Shown here: positions 14,937 to 22,110 of the stretch, in pieces
Position numbering within the stretch: the first letter of the stretch is position 1
Layout: each line of letters begins with the position of its first letter
Assembly (NCBI GenBank): GCA_910580225.1
Contig: CAJTXE010000011.1
Coordinates: forward strand, 80,815 to 107,180
DNA length: 26,366 nt
Reading direction: 5' to 3'
Origin: an uncultured Acetatifactor sp.
GTDB taxonomy: Bacteria > Bacillota > Clostridia > Lachnospirales > Lachnospiraceae
The notes under the pieces: generated by a model
What the model was told of the DNA's origin: nothing
Databases searched by the model: none
Seen by the model: the letters and a program-made list of their open reading frames with translations, nothing else
Position numbers and translations under genes: made by a program

Positions 14937-16877
14937 ATGTACAAAGTTTATCATGTATCAAAAGCAGGTTCAGATCACAGCCCGGGAACAGAGGCAGCTC
15001 CGTTTCTCACCATTCAAAAAGCGGCAGAGGAGGCACAAAGCGGAGATAAAGTTGTAGTACATGAGGGTGTATACAGAGAGTGGATCAAACCCCGTAACGG
15101 CGGATTAAGCAATAGCTGCAGGATTGTCTATGAAGTTGCGGCAGGGGAGCATGCGGTTATCAAAGGTTCGGAACGAATCACCGGTTGGGAACCTGTAAAG
15201 GGAAATGTATGGAAGGTGTGCCTGGACAATGAATTATTCGGAGCTTTCAACCCTTATGCGCATCCGGTGAAGGGAGACTGGATTGTAGGTCCCACGGACT
15301 GGGAGGTACACACAGGGGAAGTGTATCTAAACGGCAGGGCCTTCTATGAGGCGGCTTCCCTGGAAGAGATTTTTGAGCCTGCAAAACGGTATGCAAGCTG
15401 CCTGGAGACATGGGGGGGAAGGCAGGAGGAAATCCTGAAGCCGGAGGAGACCGTGTACCAATGGTACTGTGAGACAGAGGAAAGCACAACTACAATTTAT
15501 GCGAATTTCCAGGGAGCGGATCCCAACAGGGAAGAAGTGGAGATCAATGTGCGGAAAGCATGTTTTTTCCCAGAGAGAACAGGCCTGAATTACATTACCG
15601 TCCGAGGATTTGAGATGATGCATGCCGCCACTTCCTGGGCCCCGCCCACCGCCATGCAGGAGGGACTGATAGGGCCTAATTGGGGCAAGGGCTGGATCAT
15701 TGAGGACAATGATATCCACGATTCCAAATGCAGCGGCATCAGCATTGGAAAAGAGGGCAGTACAGGCGATAATGAATTTACGAAATACCATAGAAAGCCG
15801 GGATACCAGTATCAGATGGAAGCGGTTTTCAGAGCCAGGAATATCGGTTGGGCAAAGGAGCGGATCGGTTCCCATATCATCCGGCGCAATGTCATCCGTG
15901 ACTGCGGGCAGAACGGGATAGTGGGTCATCTGGGCTGTGTGTTCAGTGAGATTTATGGGAATGAAATCTACAATATTGCGGTAAAGCATGAGTTTTACGG
16001 TCATGAAATTGCAGGTATTAAGCTGCACGCGGCAATCGACGTGCAGATTCACCACAATTATATCCATAACTGCACATTGGGAACCTGGCTTGACTGGCAG
16101 GCACAGGGAACACGGGTGAGCAGTAATATTTATGACGAAAATAACAGGGATCTGATGGTGGAAGTCACCCACGGGCCCTGTCTGGTGGACAATAACGTTT
16201 TCACATCTCCCTATGCCTTTGACAATGCGGCACAGGGCGGCGCTTACGTGCATAACCTCTGCTGCGGATTTATCAATTCCTATCCGGTTTTAGACAGAGC
16301 CACGCCCTACCACCTGCCCCATTCCACAGAGGTATTGGGAACAGTGCCAACCTATGGGTTTGATGACAGGTGGTACCAGAATATTTTCGTGGGAGGAAAG
16401 GAAGAGGGGCGTGCCTACGGAACGGCACTTTATAACGGTGCTCCGGTCTCCATGGAGGAGTACACGGAGCGGTATCATTCTCTTGGAAGGGGGGATGTGG
16501 AACAGTTTGCACAGGTGAAACAGCCGGCGTACATCAACGGGAATGTGTATCTGAAGGGTGCACCGCGTTTTGACAGGGAAGAGATGTACTATGAGGATGC
16601 CTCAGATCCGGAAGTGAAGATTGTACGGGAAGGCAGAGAGGTATACCTGGAAATTGCGCTGCCAGAGAAAGTCCCGGAACTGTCCACAGAAGTGATATCT
16701 ACGGAAAAACTGGGGATGGTGCGGATAGTGGAGCAGCGGTATGAGAACCCGGATGGTTCTGAATTTCGGCTGGAAGAGGATCTGGTTGGGAAAAGCCGGG
16801 GCATCCATCCATTTCCCGGGCCGTTGGAAGGGCTTCATGGAGGCCGTAATAAAGTTAGAATATGGACGGTAAAATAA
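14937..16877 (+). CDS. GH120 beta-xylosidase
   Basis: The 646-residue right-handed beta-helix protein has no signal peptide, so it is cytoplasmic. It closely follows what I recall of Thermoanaerobacterium saccharolyticum XylC, founder of GH120: the start YHVSKAGSD, then HEGVYREW, IKGSERITGW, NFQGADPN, and APPTAMQEGLIGPNWGKGWI, and IDVQIHHNYIHNC. The catalytic pair of that enzyme (Asp382 nucleophile, Glu405 acid/base, 23 residues apart) matches D386 in TWLDWQAQG and E409 in LMVEVTHG with identical spacing. It should release xylose from the non-reducing end of imported oligosaccharides. The start ATG follows GAGGAGG at 14923-14929. The GH28-type gene follows after 70 nt. Confidence 0.92.
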   Translation: MYKVYHVSKAGSDHSPGTEAAPFLTIQKAAEEAQSGDKVVVHEGVYREWIKPRNGGLSNSCRIVYEVAAGEHAVIKGSERITGWEPVKGNVWKVCLDNELFGAFNPYAHPVKGDWIVGPTDWEVHTGEVYLNGRAFYEAASLEEIFEPAKRYASCLETWGGRQEEILKPEETVYQWYCETEESTTTIYANFQGADPNREEVEINVRKACFFPERTGLNYITVRGFEMMHAATSWAPPTAMQEGLIGPNWGKGWIIEDNDIHDSKCSGISIGKEGSTGDNEFTKYHRKPGYQYQMEAVFRARNIGWAKERIGSHIIRRNVIRDCGQNGIVGHLGCVFSEIYGNEIYNIAVKHEFYGHEIAGIKLHAAIDVQIHHNYIHNCTLGTWLDWQAQGTRVSSNIYDENNRDLMVEVTHGPCLVDNNVFTSPYAFDNAAQGGAYVHNLCCGFINSYPVLDRATPYHLPHSTEVLGTVPTYGFDDRWYQNIFVGGKEEGRAYGTALYNGAPVSMEEYTERYHSLGRGDVEQFAQVKQPAYINGNVYLKGAPRFDREEMYYEDASDPEVKIVREGREVYLEIALPEKVPELSTEVISTEKLGMVRIVEQRYENPDGSEFRLEEDLVGKSRGIHPFPGPLEGLHGGRNKVRIWTVK

Positions 16878-16947
16878 TATTATCAAAACCGGAATTTTGC
16901 TGTTTCGCGCAGGATGTATGCATGAGAGGACGAAAAAGGAGTATATA

Positions 16948-18402
16948 ATGGAAAACAAAGCAGATATTTTACGCATTTATCCAATCCCCCAAGGAGCGAT
17001 ATTGCAGGAGGATTACTGTCTGCGCGTTCGAAGCGTGGGAACAGAGCAATGGCAGGAACTAAAGACCTACCGTGTGAAGGTGGATATGCACGATGTGCGC
17101 TGTGCCTCCATGGCTTATTTTGATTTCAGCGGTAAAGTGGAGGTGGAAATCACTTTCCCGAAGTTTTATACGGTATACAAAGTGGACATCCGTCCTCTTT
17201 CCCTGGGGATCCGTCCTGAGATAGAGTCAAAGAGGATTACTTTCATACTGGATAGGCCAGCAAATCTGTCGGTGGAGGTTAACCGGGACCGTTTTCATAA
17301 TCTGCATCTTTTTGCCGGGGCCATAGAAGAGGCACCGGACAAGACCGGAGAGAATGTTCTGGTGGTTTCAGGCTCTCTGGAACGGCCGGGCTTTTTGGGG
17401 GACGGCGTTAATGCGCAGCTGGAAGCAATGCCGGAGGGAAGGATGCTCTACGTGGAGCCTGGTATTTATTATATCGGAGAAAGCATCTGGCACCTGCCGT
17501 CTCATACCCATATTTACCTGGAGGGCGGTGCGGTGCTTATCGGTGGTCTGGCCCTGGAGCATGGGGAAGGGCTTACGATCAGCGGCAGAGGAATCCTATA
17601 TTTGGCGGACTACCACAGGTTTACCTGCATAAATGGTATACGGATCAATCATTCAAGGGATATTATGATTGAGAATTTGATTTTCATTAATCCGCCTCAC
17701 TATACCGTGGCACTGGGAGGCTGTGAGAATGTGACGCTGCGGAACCTGAAATCCTTCAGCTGTGAGGGATGGAGTGACGGGCTGGACATGATGAGCTGCA
17801 GGCGGGTACTGGCAGAAGGTTGCTTTCTCCGCACTTCTGACGACTGTGTGGCCATCTACGGCAGCCGCTGGGACAACTACGGCGGCAGCAGGGAAATAAC
17901 GGTGCGGAATATGACACTCTGGGCGGATGTGGCTCATCCCACTATGATCGGCACCCATGGAGACCACCGGCGGGAAGGAGATGTAATCGAGGAAATATAT
18001 TTTGAAAATATTGATGTTCTGGAGCACCATGAATTTCAGCCCGGGTACCTGGGGGTACTGACCATCAATGCCGGAGATAAGAATCTGGTGCAAAATGTAA
18101 CTTATCGGGATATCCGCATCGAGCCCTTTGAACATGGAAAGGTACTGGATTTTCAGGTAAAGTGGAATAAGGACTACAATCCGGCTCCGGGAAGGGGAAT
18201 CAGAAACATTTTGGTGGAAAATGTCCATGTGATGACCGGGGATGGGGAGGAACCCTCTGTCATCGCTGGATACAGTGCAGAATATCCGGTTTGGGATGTT
18301 AGAATTCGGGATTTTTACCGGGACGGCAGGAAGATGAAGAGCCTGGAGGAGGCCGGGATTGCTGTGGGAGATTTTGCGGAAATGGTGAGAATATCTGATT
18401 GA
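16948..18402 (+). CDS. GH28-family polygalacturonase-like glycosidase
   Basis: The start ATG at 16948 follows AAAAGGAG; the frame is open to 16897 but with no better start. The 484-residue protein lacks a signal peptide. It has an N-terminal beta-sandwich-like region (about 1-150) and a beta-helix. GH28 signatures are visible: SDGLD (D277, D280) for the NTDGxD motif, TSDDC (D298, D299) for the catalytic Asp pair, and IGTHGD (H337) for the G-H-G motif. The classical RIK motif was not found. It belongs to the bacterial GH28 group acting on galacturonan-type chains, but the exact bond is not predictable. Paired with a beta-xylosidase in one cytoplasmic pathway, it may cut a xylosylated galacturonide. 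Confidence 0.85.
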   Translation: MENKADILRIYPIPQGAILQEDYCLRVRSVGTEQWQELKTYRVKVDMHDVRCASMAYFDFSGKVEVEITFPKFYTVYKVDIRPLSLGIRPEIESKRITFILDRPANLSVEVNRDRFHNLHLFAGAIEEAPDKTGENVLVVSGSLERPGFLGDGVNAQLEAMPEGRMLYVEPGIYYIGESIWHLPSHTHIYLEGGAVLIGGLALEHGEGLTISGRGILYLADYHRFTCINGIRINHSRDIMIENLIFINPPHYTVALGGCENVTLRNLKSFSCEGWSDGLDMMSCRRVLAEGCFLRTSDDCVAIYGSRWDNYGGSREITVRNMTLWADVAHPTMIGTHGDHRREGDVIEEIYFENIDVLEHHEFQPGYLGVLTINAGDKNLVQNVTYRDIRIEPFEHGKVLDFQVKWNKDYNPAPGRGIRNILVENVHVMTGDGEEPSVIAGYSAEYPVWDVRIRDFYRDGRKMKSLEEAGIAVGDFAEMVRISD

Positions 18403-18448
18403 TGTGATTGCCCCCGGTACTTTTTACTGCAAAAATTACATAATGTTC

Positions 18449-18476
18449 TTGACAGAAGGGAACAGAAGTGTAATAT
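18449..18476 (+). promoter_or_regulatory. Promoter upstream of the cysteine desulfidase gene
   Basis: TTGACA (18449-18454), 16 nt, TAATAT (18471-18476). It is about 120 nt before the start, leaving a leader in which I see no defined structure or gene. Confidence 0.6.
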
Positions 18477-18596
18477 GGATATTAGAATGCTGCGGCTGAC
18501 AGATGGAGGCAAGGAGGAAAGTTTATGCTATGACAGCAGGCATTTGACAGATAAAGCAGTTACAGCAGAGAACAAAGGTTAAATACGGTAAAATCA

Positions 18597-19868
18597 ATGT
18601 TGGAAAAAGTACTGGGAGAAGAATTTATTAAAATTATCAGGGAAGAACTGGTTCCGGCTTTCGGATGTACAGAACCTATAGCATTGGCTTATGCCTCAGC
18701 AAAATGCAGGGAGGCACTGGGCTGTGAGCCGGAGAAAATTATAGCAAAATGTTCCGGAAATATGATAAAAAATGTACGTTGTGTCACAATTCCGGGATCC
18801 GGCGGGCTGACAGGTATCAACACGGCATGTATTCTGGGAGCGGTGGCAGGAGACCCGTCTGCAGGCATGGAGGTACTGGAAAAGGTGGATGAAGTGGGAA
18901 GGACACGTACCAGAGAGCTTCTGGAGCGGGACTGCTGCAGCGTGGAATTCCTGGATTCCGAGATTCCCCTTCACTTTATTATCGTTCTTTCGGGGGGAGG
19001 CCATACTGCGGAGGTGGAGGTAAGGCATATTCATACCAATATTGTCTTTATTAAAAAGGATAATGAGATTATCTTTGAAAAGGCAAGGGAGCTGGCGGAC
19101 AAAGGATACTCCACAGACCGCACAAAGCTTTCCCTGGAAAACATTAAAACCTTTGCGGATGAGGTGGACCTGGCTCTGGTAAGAGATATTTACGAGCGGC
19201 AGATCCGCTGCAATATGGACATTGCCTACGAGGGAATATCCGGAAATTACGGCCTTGGGATAGGGCGGGTAATCCGGGAATCCTATGCGGACGGAATCGT
19301 TACCCGTATGAAGGCTTATGCTTCTGCGGCATCGGAAGCGCGTATGGGAGGCTGTGATATGCCGGTGATCATCAATTCGGGAAGCGGCAATCAGGGTATT
19401 GCATCCTCTGTTCCGGTGATTGTGTATGCCAGAGAGAAAAATATACCCACCGTAAAACTGTACCGAGCACTGATCTTTTCCAGTCTGCTGACGATATACC
19501 AAAAGGAATTTATCGGAAAACTATCTGCTTTCTGCGGTGCGGTGTCCGCCTCCTGTGCATCGGCAGCAGCTATTACTTATATGGTAGGAGGAAGCATCGC
19601 CCAGATCAAGGCAACCATCGACAATACGCTTGCAAATATTCCGGGTATTATCTGCGACGGCGCCAAGATTTCCTGCGCCGCCAAGATTGCATCCAGCATT
19701 GATGCGTCCATGATGGCCCATCACCTGGCCATGCAGGACAAGCAGTATGCGGCATATACAGGAATTCTCAAGGAAAATGCCGGGGAGACCATCAGCTGTG
19801 TGGGGTATATCGGAAAAGTAGGCATGCACCAGACAGATAAGGAAATCATCAAAATGATGCTGGGGTAA
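18597..19868 (+). CDS. cyuA: L-cysteine desulfidase (CyuA, UPF0597 family)
   Basis: The 423-residue cytoplasmic protein matches the CyuA/CdsB family, iron-sulfur enzymes that convert L-cysteine to pyruvate, ammonia and sulfide. Visible hallmarks are FGCTEPIA with Cys24, CSGNMIKNV, TIPGSGGLTGI, NSGSGNQG, and the C-terminal GAKISCAAKIASSIDASMMA with further cysteines suited to a [4Fe-4S] cluster. Length is normal for the family. The ATG at 18597 has only a weak ribosome binding site, but the protein start aligns with the family. No cysteine transporter (CyuP) gene is adjacent. It faces the minus-strand ars-like cassette across a shared hairpin. Confidence 0.93.
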   Translation: MLEKVLGEEFIKIIREELVPAFGCTEPIALAYASAKCREALGCEPEKIIAKCSGNMIKNVRCVTIPGSGGLTGINTACILGAVAGDPSAGMEVLEKVDEVGRTRTRELLERDCCSVEFLDSEIPLHFIIVLSGGGHTAEVEVRHIHTNIVFIKKDNEIIFEKARELADKGYSTDRTKLSLENIKTFADEVDLALVRDIYERQIRCNMDIAYEGISGNYGLGIGRVIRESYADGIVTRMKAYASAASEARMGGCDMPVIINSGSGNQGIASSVPVIVYAREKNIPTVKLYRALIFSSLLTIYQKEFIGKLSAFCGAVSASCASAAAITYMVGGSIAQIKATIDNTLANIPGIICDGAKISCAAKIASSIDASMMAHHLAMQDKQYAAYTGILKENAGETISCVGYIGKVGMHQTDKEIIKMMLG

Positions 19869-19903
19869 GGGACGATGTTCTATGCACCAGTTTGTCATTG
19901 TTT

Positions 19904-19953
19904 ACAGGAGATGTGCGGGAGGAAACACGAAATCCGAATGCGGCATCTCCTGT
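19904..19953. terminator. Hairpin between convergent genes
   Basis: ACAGGAGATG (19904-19913) pairs perfectly with CATCTCCTGT (19944-19953) around a 30-nt loop. It lies between the desulfidase stop and the end of the minus-strand thioredoxin gene and is followed by TATTATTT on the + strand. It may serve both directions, though the T-tracts are imperfect. Confidence 0.55.
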
Positions 19954-19972
19954 ATTATTTCCGATTTTCGTT

Positions 19973-20323
19973 TTAAGCGTTTGCGCGTATTTTTTGAATG
20001 ATCCTTTTAGCTTCTTCTTTTTTGAGAACTTTGCCGTAAGATACTACTTTTCCGTCCACGACCAGCGCCGGAGTAGTCATGACTCCGTAGGCGGCAATTT
20101 GTGCGAAATCCGTCACATGGTCGATGGTTGTGTCCATTCCTAACTCTGTAAGGGCGGCGCGAACAGTATTTTCCAGGGCGTTGCATTTCGTGCAGCCACT
20201 TCCCAACACCTTCACCCCAGCGTCAGATTTTAACGCTTCTGCCTGTGTCATTGTTTCAGGGGTACAGTTTCCGCCGCAACAGCAGGATTTTGTTTTTTCT
20301 TTCTTTTTGGTAAACAGTTCCAT
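19973..20323 (-). CDS. Small thioredoxin-fold protein with extra N-terminal Cys cluster
   Basis: The 116-residue protein matches the TM0996/MTH895 small thioredoxin-like family. Its motifs are KVLGSGCTKCNAL with redox pair C44-C47, the family's cis-Pro context VMTTPALVVDG, and a short C-terminal helix. Before this domain is a Lys-rich start and CCCGGNC (C14-C16, C20), which could bind a metal or metalloid. The ATG follows AGGAGGA, 20 nt after the permease gene, so it is the last gene of the arsR-permease operon. A role in reducing or handing over an arsenical or metal to the permease is inference. Confidence 0.88.
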   Translation of the reverse strand: MELFTKKKEKTKSCCCGGNCTPETMTQAEALKSDAGVKVLGSGCTKCNALENTVRAALTELGMDTTIDHVTDFAQIAAYGVMTTPALVVDGKVVSYGKVLKKEEAKRIIQKIRANA

Positions 20324-20343
20324 AATTGATTCCTCCTAAAAAA

Positions 20344-21345
20344 TTATATCAGCAAAAATTGGAACGCATTGAACAGATAGCCCACAAGGATAATGCCGAT
20401 GGTGCAAATACCAATAAACATTGCCAGCAGCATCGGTTTCACAGCCTTGCGAAGCATAATCAAAGAAGGCAGGCTTAGCGTTGTGACAGCCATCATAAAG
20501 GATAAAATTGTGCCAAGCTGTGCGCCTTTATAGAGCAGGGCTTCTGCCACCGGGATGGTGCCAAAAATGTCCGCATACATGGGGATACCCACCAGCGTGG
20601 CAAGAACAACACCAAAGGGATTGCTGCCGCCTAATACGGTTTCAACCCAGCTTTCCGGAATCCAGTTGTGAATAATCGCACCAATCCCTACACCGACTAA
20701 AATGTATGGAAATACTTTTTTGAATGTAGAAAGGACTTGCTCCTTGGCATACTGTACCCGTTCCCGTTTCGTCAGTGCAGGAGATTCAATATCTACGCTG
20801 CCGGCAGTACGGATAAATTCTTCCACATATGGCTCCATGTGCAGTTTTTCAATCAAAGTACCGCCCGCCACGGCAATCACTAAGCCCACCACTACATAGA
20901 TGACAGCAACTTTTGCCCCCAAAGTGCTCATTAAAAGAATGAGACTTCCTAAATCCACCATAGGGGACGAAATCAGGAAGGAGAACGTAACTCCCAGAGG
21001 CAATCCCGCGCTGGTGAAGCCGATAAAAAGCGGAATGGACGAGCAGGAACAGAAAGGAGTCACTGTACCCAGCAGGGCGGATATGATATTTGCACCGACA
21101 CCGCGAAACCGGCCTAATATTCGCTTGCTTCGTTCCGGCGGGAAGTAGCTTTGAATATATGAAATCACGAAAATCAAAAAGCAGAGTAGTACGGTGATTT
21201 TTAACACATCGTAGAGGAAAAACTGTATACTTCCTCCTACCCGTTCCCTCACGTCCAGCCCCAGCATGGAGAGGCCTTCGCCAACCAGCTCATTTAGCCA
21301 CTTCATGCCTAACACTTGATCTTGGATTAACTGCCATATGCCCAT
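20344..21345 (-). CDS. ArsP-type permease (DUF318/UPF0718 family)
   Basis: The 333-residue integral membrane protein has about eight helices. It carries the family motif TPFCSCSSIPLF (C99, C101) and the later GIPMYADIFGTIPVAEALL segment. ArsP proteins export trivalent organoarsenicals, and the cysteines are needed in characterised members. The wider family (YraQ-like) includes members of unknown substrate. Placement behind an ArsR-family gene with CxC, and before a thioredoxin, favours metalloid efflux. The start codon has only a weak GCGAG site. An operator copy lies 33-52 nt upstream, so the gene may also have its own regulated promoter. Confidence 0.87.
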   Translation of the reverse strand: MGIWQLIQDQVLGMKWLNELVGEGLSMLGLDVRERVGGSIQFFLYDVLKITVLLCFLIFVISYIQSYFPPERSKRILGRFRGVGANIISALLGTVTPFCSCSSIPLFIGFTSAGLPLGVTFSFLISSPMVDLGSLILLMSTLGAKVAVIYVVVGLVIAVAGGTLIEKLHMEPYVEEFIRTAGSVDIESPALTKRERVQYAKEQVLSTFKKVFPYILVGVGIGAIIHNWIPESWVETVLGGSNPFGVVLATLVGIPMYADIFGTIPVAEALLYKGAQLGTILSFMMAVTTLSLPSLIMLRKAVKPMLLAMFIGICTIGIILVGYLFNAFQFLLI

Positions 21346-21377
21346 AGAGAAATCTCGCTTTCAATTTATTGGACTAC

Positions 21378-21397
21378 ATATCAAAAAAAGTTGATGT
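21378..21397 (-). promoter_or_regulatory. Second ArsR-type operator, between arsR-like gene and permease
   Basis: The half-sites ATATCAA and TTGATGT are separated by 6 nt. This is the same spacing and sequence as the perfect operator at 21762-21781, with one base changed. It falls in the 75-nt gap before the permease start. The duplicated site suggests a second repressed promoter or a roadblock inside the operon. Confidence 0.65.
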
Positions 21398-21420
21398 TTA
21401 GCACTGAGAAAAGCGCCGTC

Positions 21421-21750
21421 TTACGATAACTGCGTTTCTCTGTTGCATGAGGAGCATTCATGCGCTTGCTTTGTATCCGGTGTCGTAAGAGACAGCAGCA
21501 GCTTCACAGCTTCATCTCTGCCAGCTTCACTCAAACGGTAATGGGTCCATTTGCCTTCCTGACGGCTCACCACAAGCCCGGAGTCACATAGAATTTTCAT
21601 ATGATAAGACAGGCCGGACTGTGTTAAATCCATTGGTTCCTGCAGAACACAGGCGCATTTCTCGCCACTGCGCAGTTGCTCTAAAATGGCAAGACGCTTG
21701 GGGTCGCACAAAGCTTTAAATATTCTTGCGCTTTCATGGTAGGTCTTCAT
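21421..21750 (-). CDS. ArsR-family metalloid-responsive repressor
   Basis: The 109-residue winged-helix protein has an N-terminal FKALCDPKRLAILEQL and recognition helix TQSGLSYHMKIL. A beta-wing follows (RQEGKWTHYRLS). C32 and C34 (KCACVL) occupy the position of the CxC metalloid site of classical ArsR proteins. A C-terminal CSSC (C99, C102) adds further thiols. It should bind the two ATATCAA-N6-TTGATAT-type operators and release them when an arsenical (or another thiol-reactive metal) binds. The ATG follows GAGGT, and the gene heads the three-gene minus-strand operon. Confidence 0.92.
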   Translation of the reverse strand: MKTYHESARIFKALCDPKRLAILEQLRSGEKCACVLQEPMDLTQSGLSYHMKILCDSGLVVSRQEGKWTHYRLSEAGRDEAVKLLLSLTTPDTKQAHECSSCNRETQLS

Positions 21751-21761
21751 GTGTTTACCTC

Positions 21762-21781
21762 ATATCAAAAAAAATTGATAT
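21762..21781 (-). promoter_or_regulatory. Perfect ArsR-type operator
   Basis: ATATCAA and TTGATAT form a perfect inverted repeat around six A. It starts five bases downstream of the -10 box of the arsR-like promoter and ends 12 nt before the start codon, so bound repressor would cover the transcription start. Confidence 0.85.
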
Positions 21782-21785
21782 AAAA

Positions 21786-21814
21786 AGTATATGCTCCAAT
21801 ATATCATTTGTCAA
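21786..21814 (-). promoter_or_regulatory. Promoter of the arsR-permease-thioredoxin operon
   Basis: Read on the minus strand: TTGACA (21814-21809), 17 nt, TATACT (21791-21786), near consensus with ideal spacing. The rest of the 360-nt region between this operon and argS (about 21815-22030) contains short open frames on both strands but nothing I can support as a gene. Confidence 0.85.
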
Positions 21815-22031
21815 TAGTGTTCTGCAAATTCTTTGACAATCTTTACACCTTACCCAAAACGGCGGGCAATTCGGAGTGGTTTCTCCGTTTTCTCCCAGCC
21901 TTTCTGTCCTGTATGGCTGTATGCACCCATTATACCAGGACCTGTTTTTCCTTTTGTATGGCTTATCTGTCATTCGTCATGACCTGTTTTCATCTTCGAG
22001 GGGGAATTCAGAGGAAGGCATAAAGAAAATC

Positions 22032-22060
22032 TTGCAGAACTTCACGTTTTAAGGTATAGT
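22032..22060 (+). promoter_or_regulatory. Promoter of argS
   Basis: TTGCAG (22032-22037), 17 nt, TATAGT (22055-22060). The leader to the start is about 45 nt and shows no T-box, so regulation by uncharged tRNA through a leader is not indicated. Confidence 0.65.
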
Positions 22061-22110
22061 GTGAGAAGAAGAATTTGCAGGCGGAGCAGAAAGGACATGA
22101 GAGACAGAAC

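Noticed and set aside
15327..16253. Long minus-strand open frame (308 codons) inside the GH120 gene
   Set aside because: It is antisense to a gene with conserved catalytic residues and has no recognisable motif. The same applies to long antisense frames at 629-1213, 4883-5584, 5921-6568, 13007-13849, 13907-14683, 18696-19502, 22132-22842 and 23900-24580.
21755..22023. Overlapping open frames on both strands between the arsR-like gene and argS
   Set aside because: Neither has a good ribosome binding site. The minus-strand frame runs through the arsR promoter and operator, and neither product is recognisable.
22061..22110. T-box or other riboswitch before argS
   Set aside because: The leader from the predicted promoter is about 45 nt, too short for a T-box, and no T-box sequence is present.
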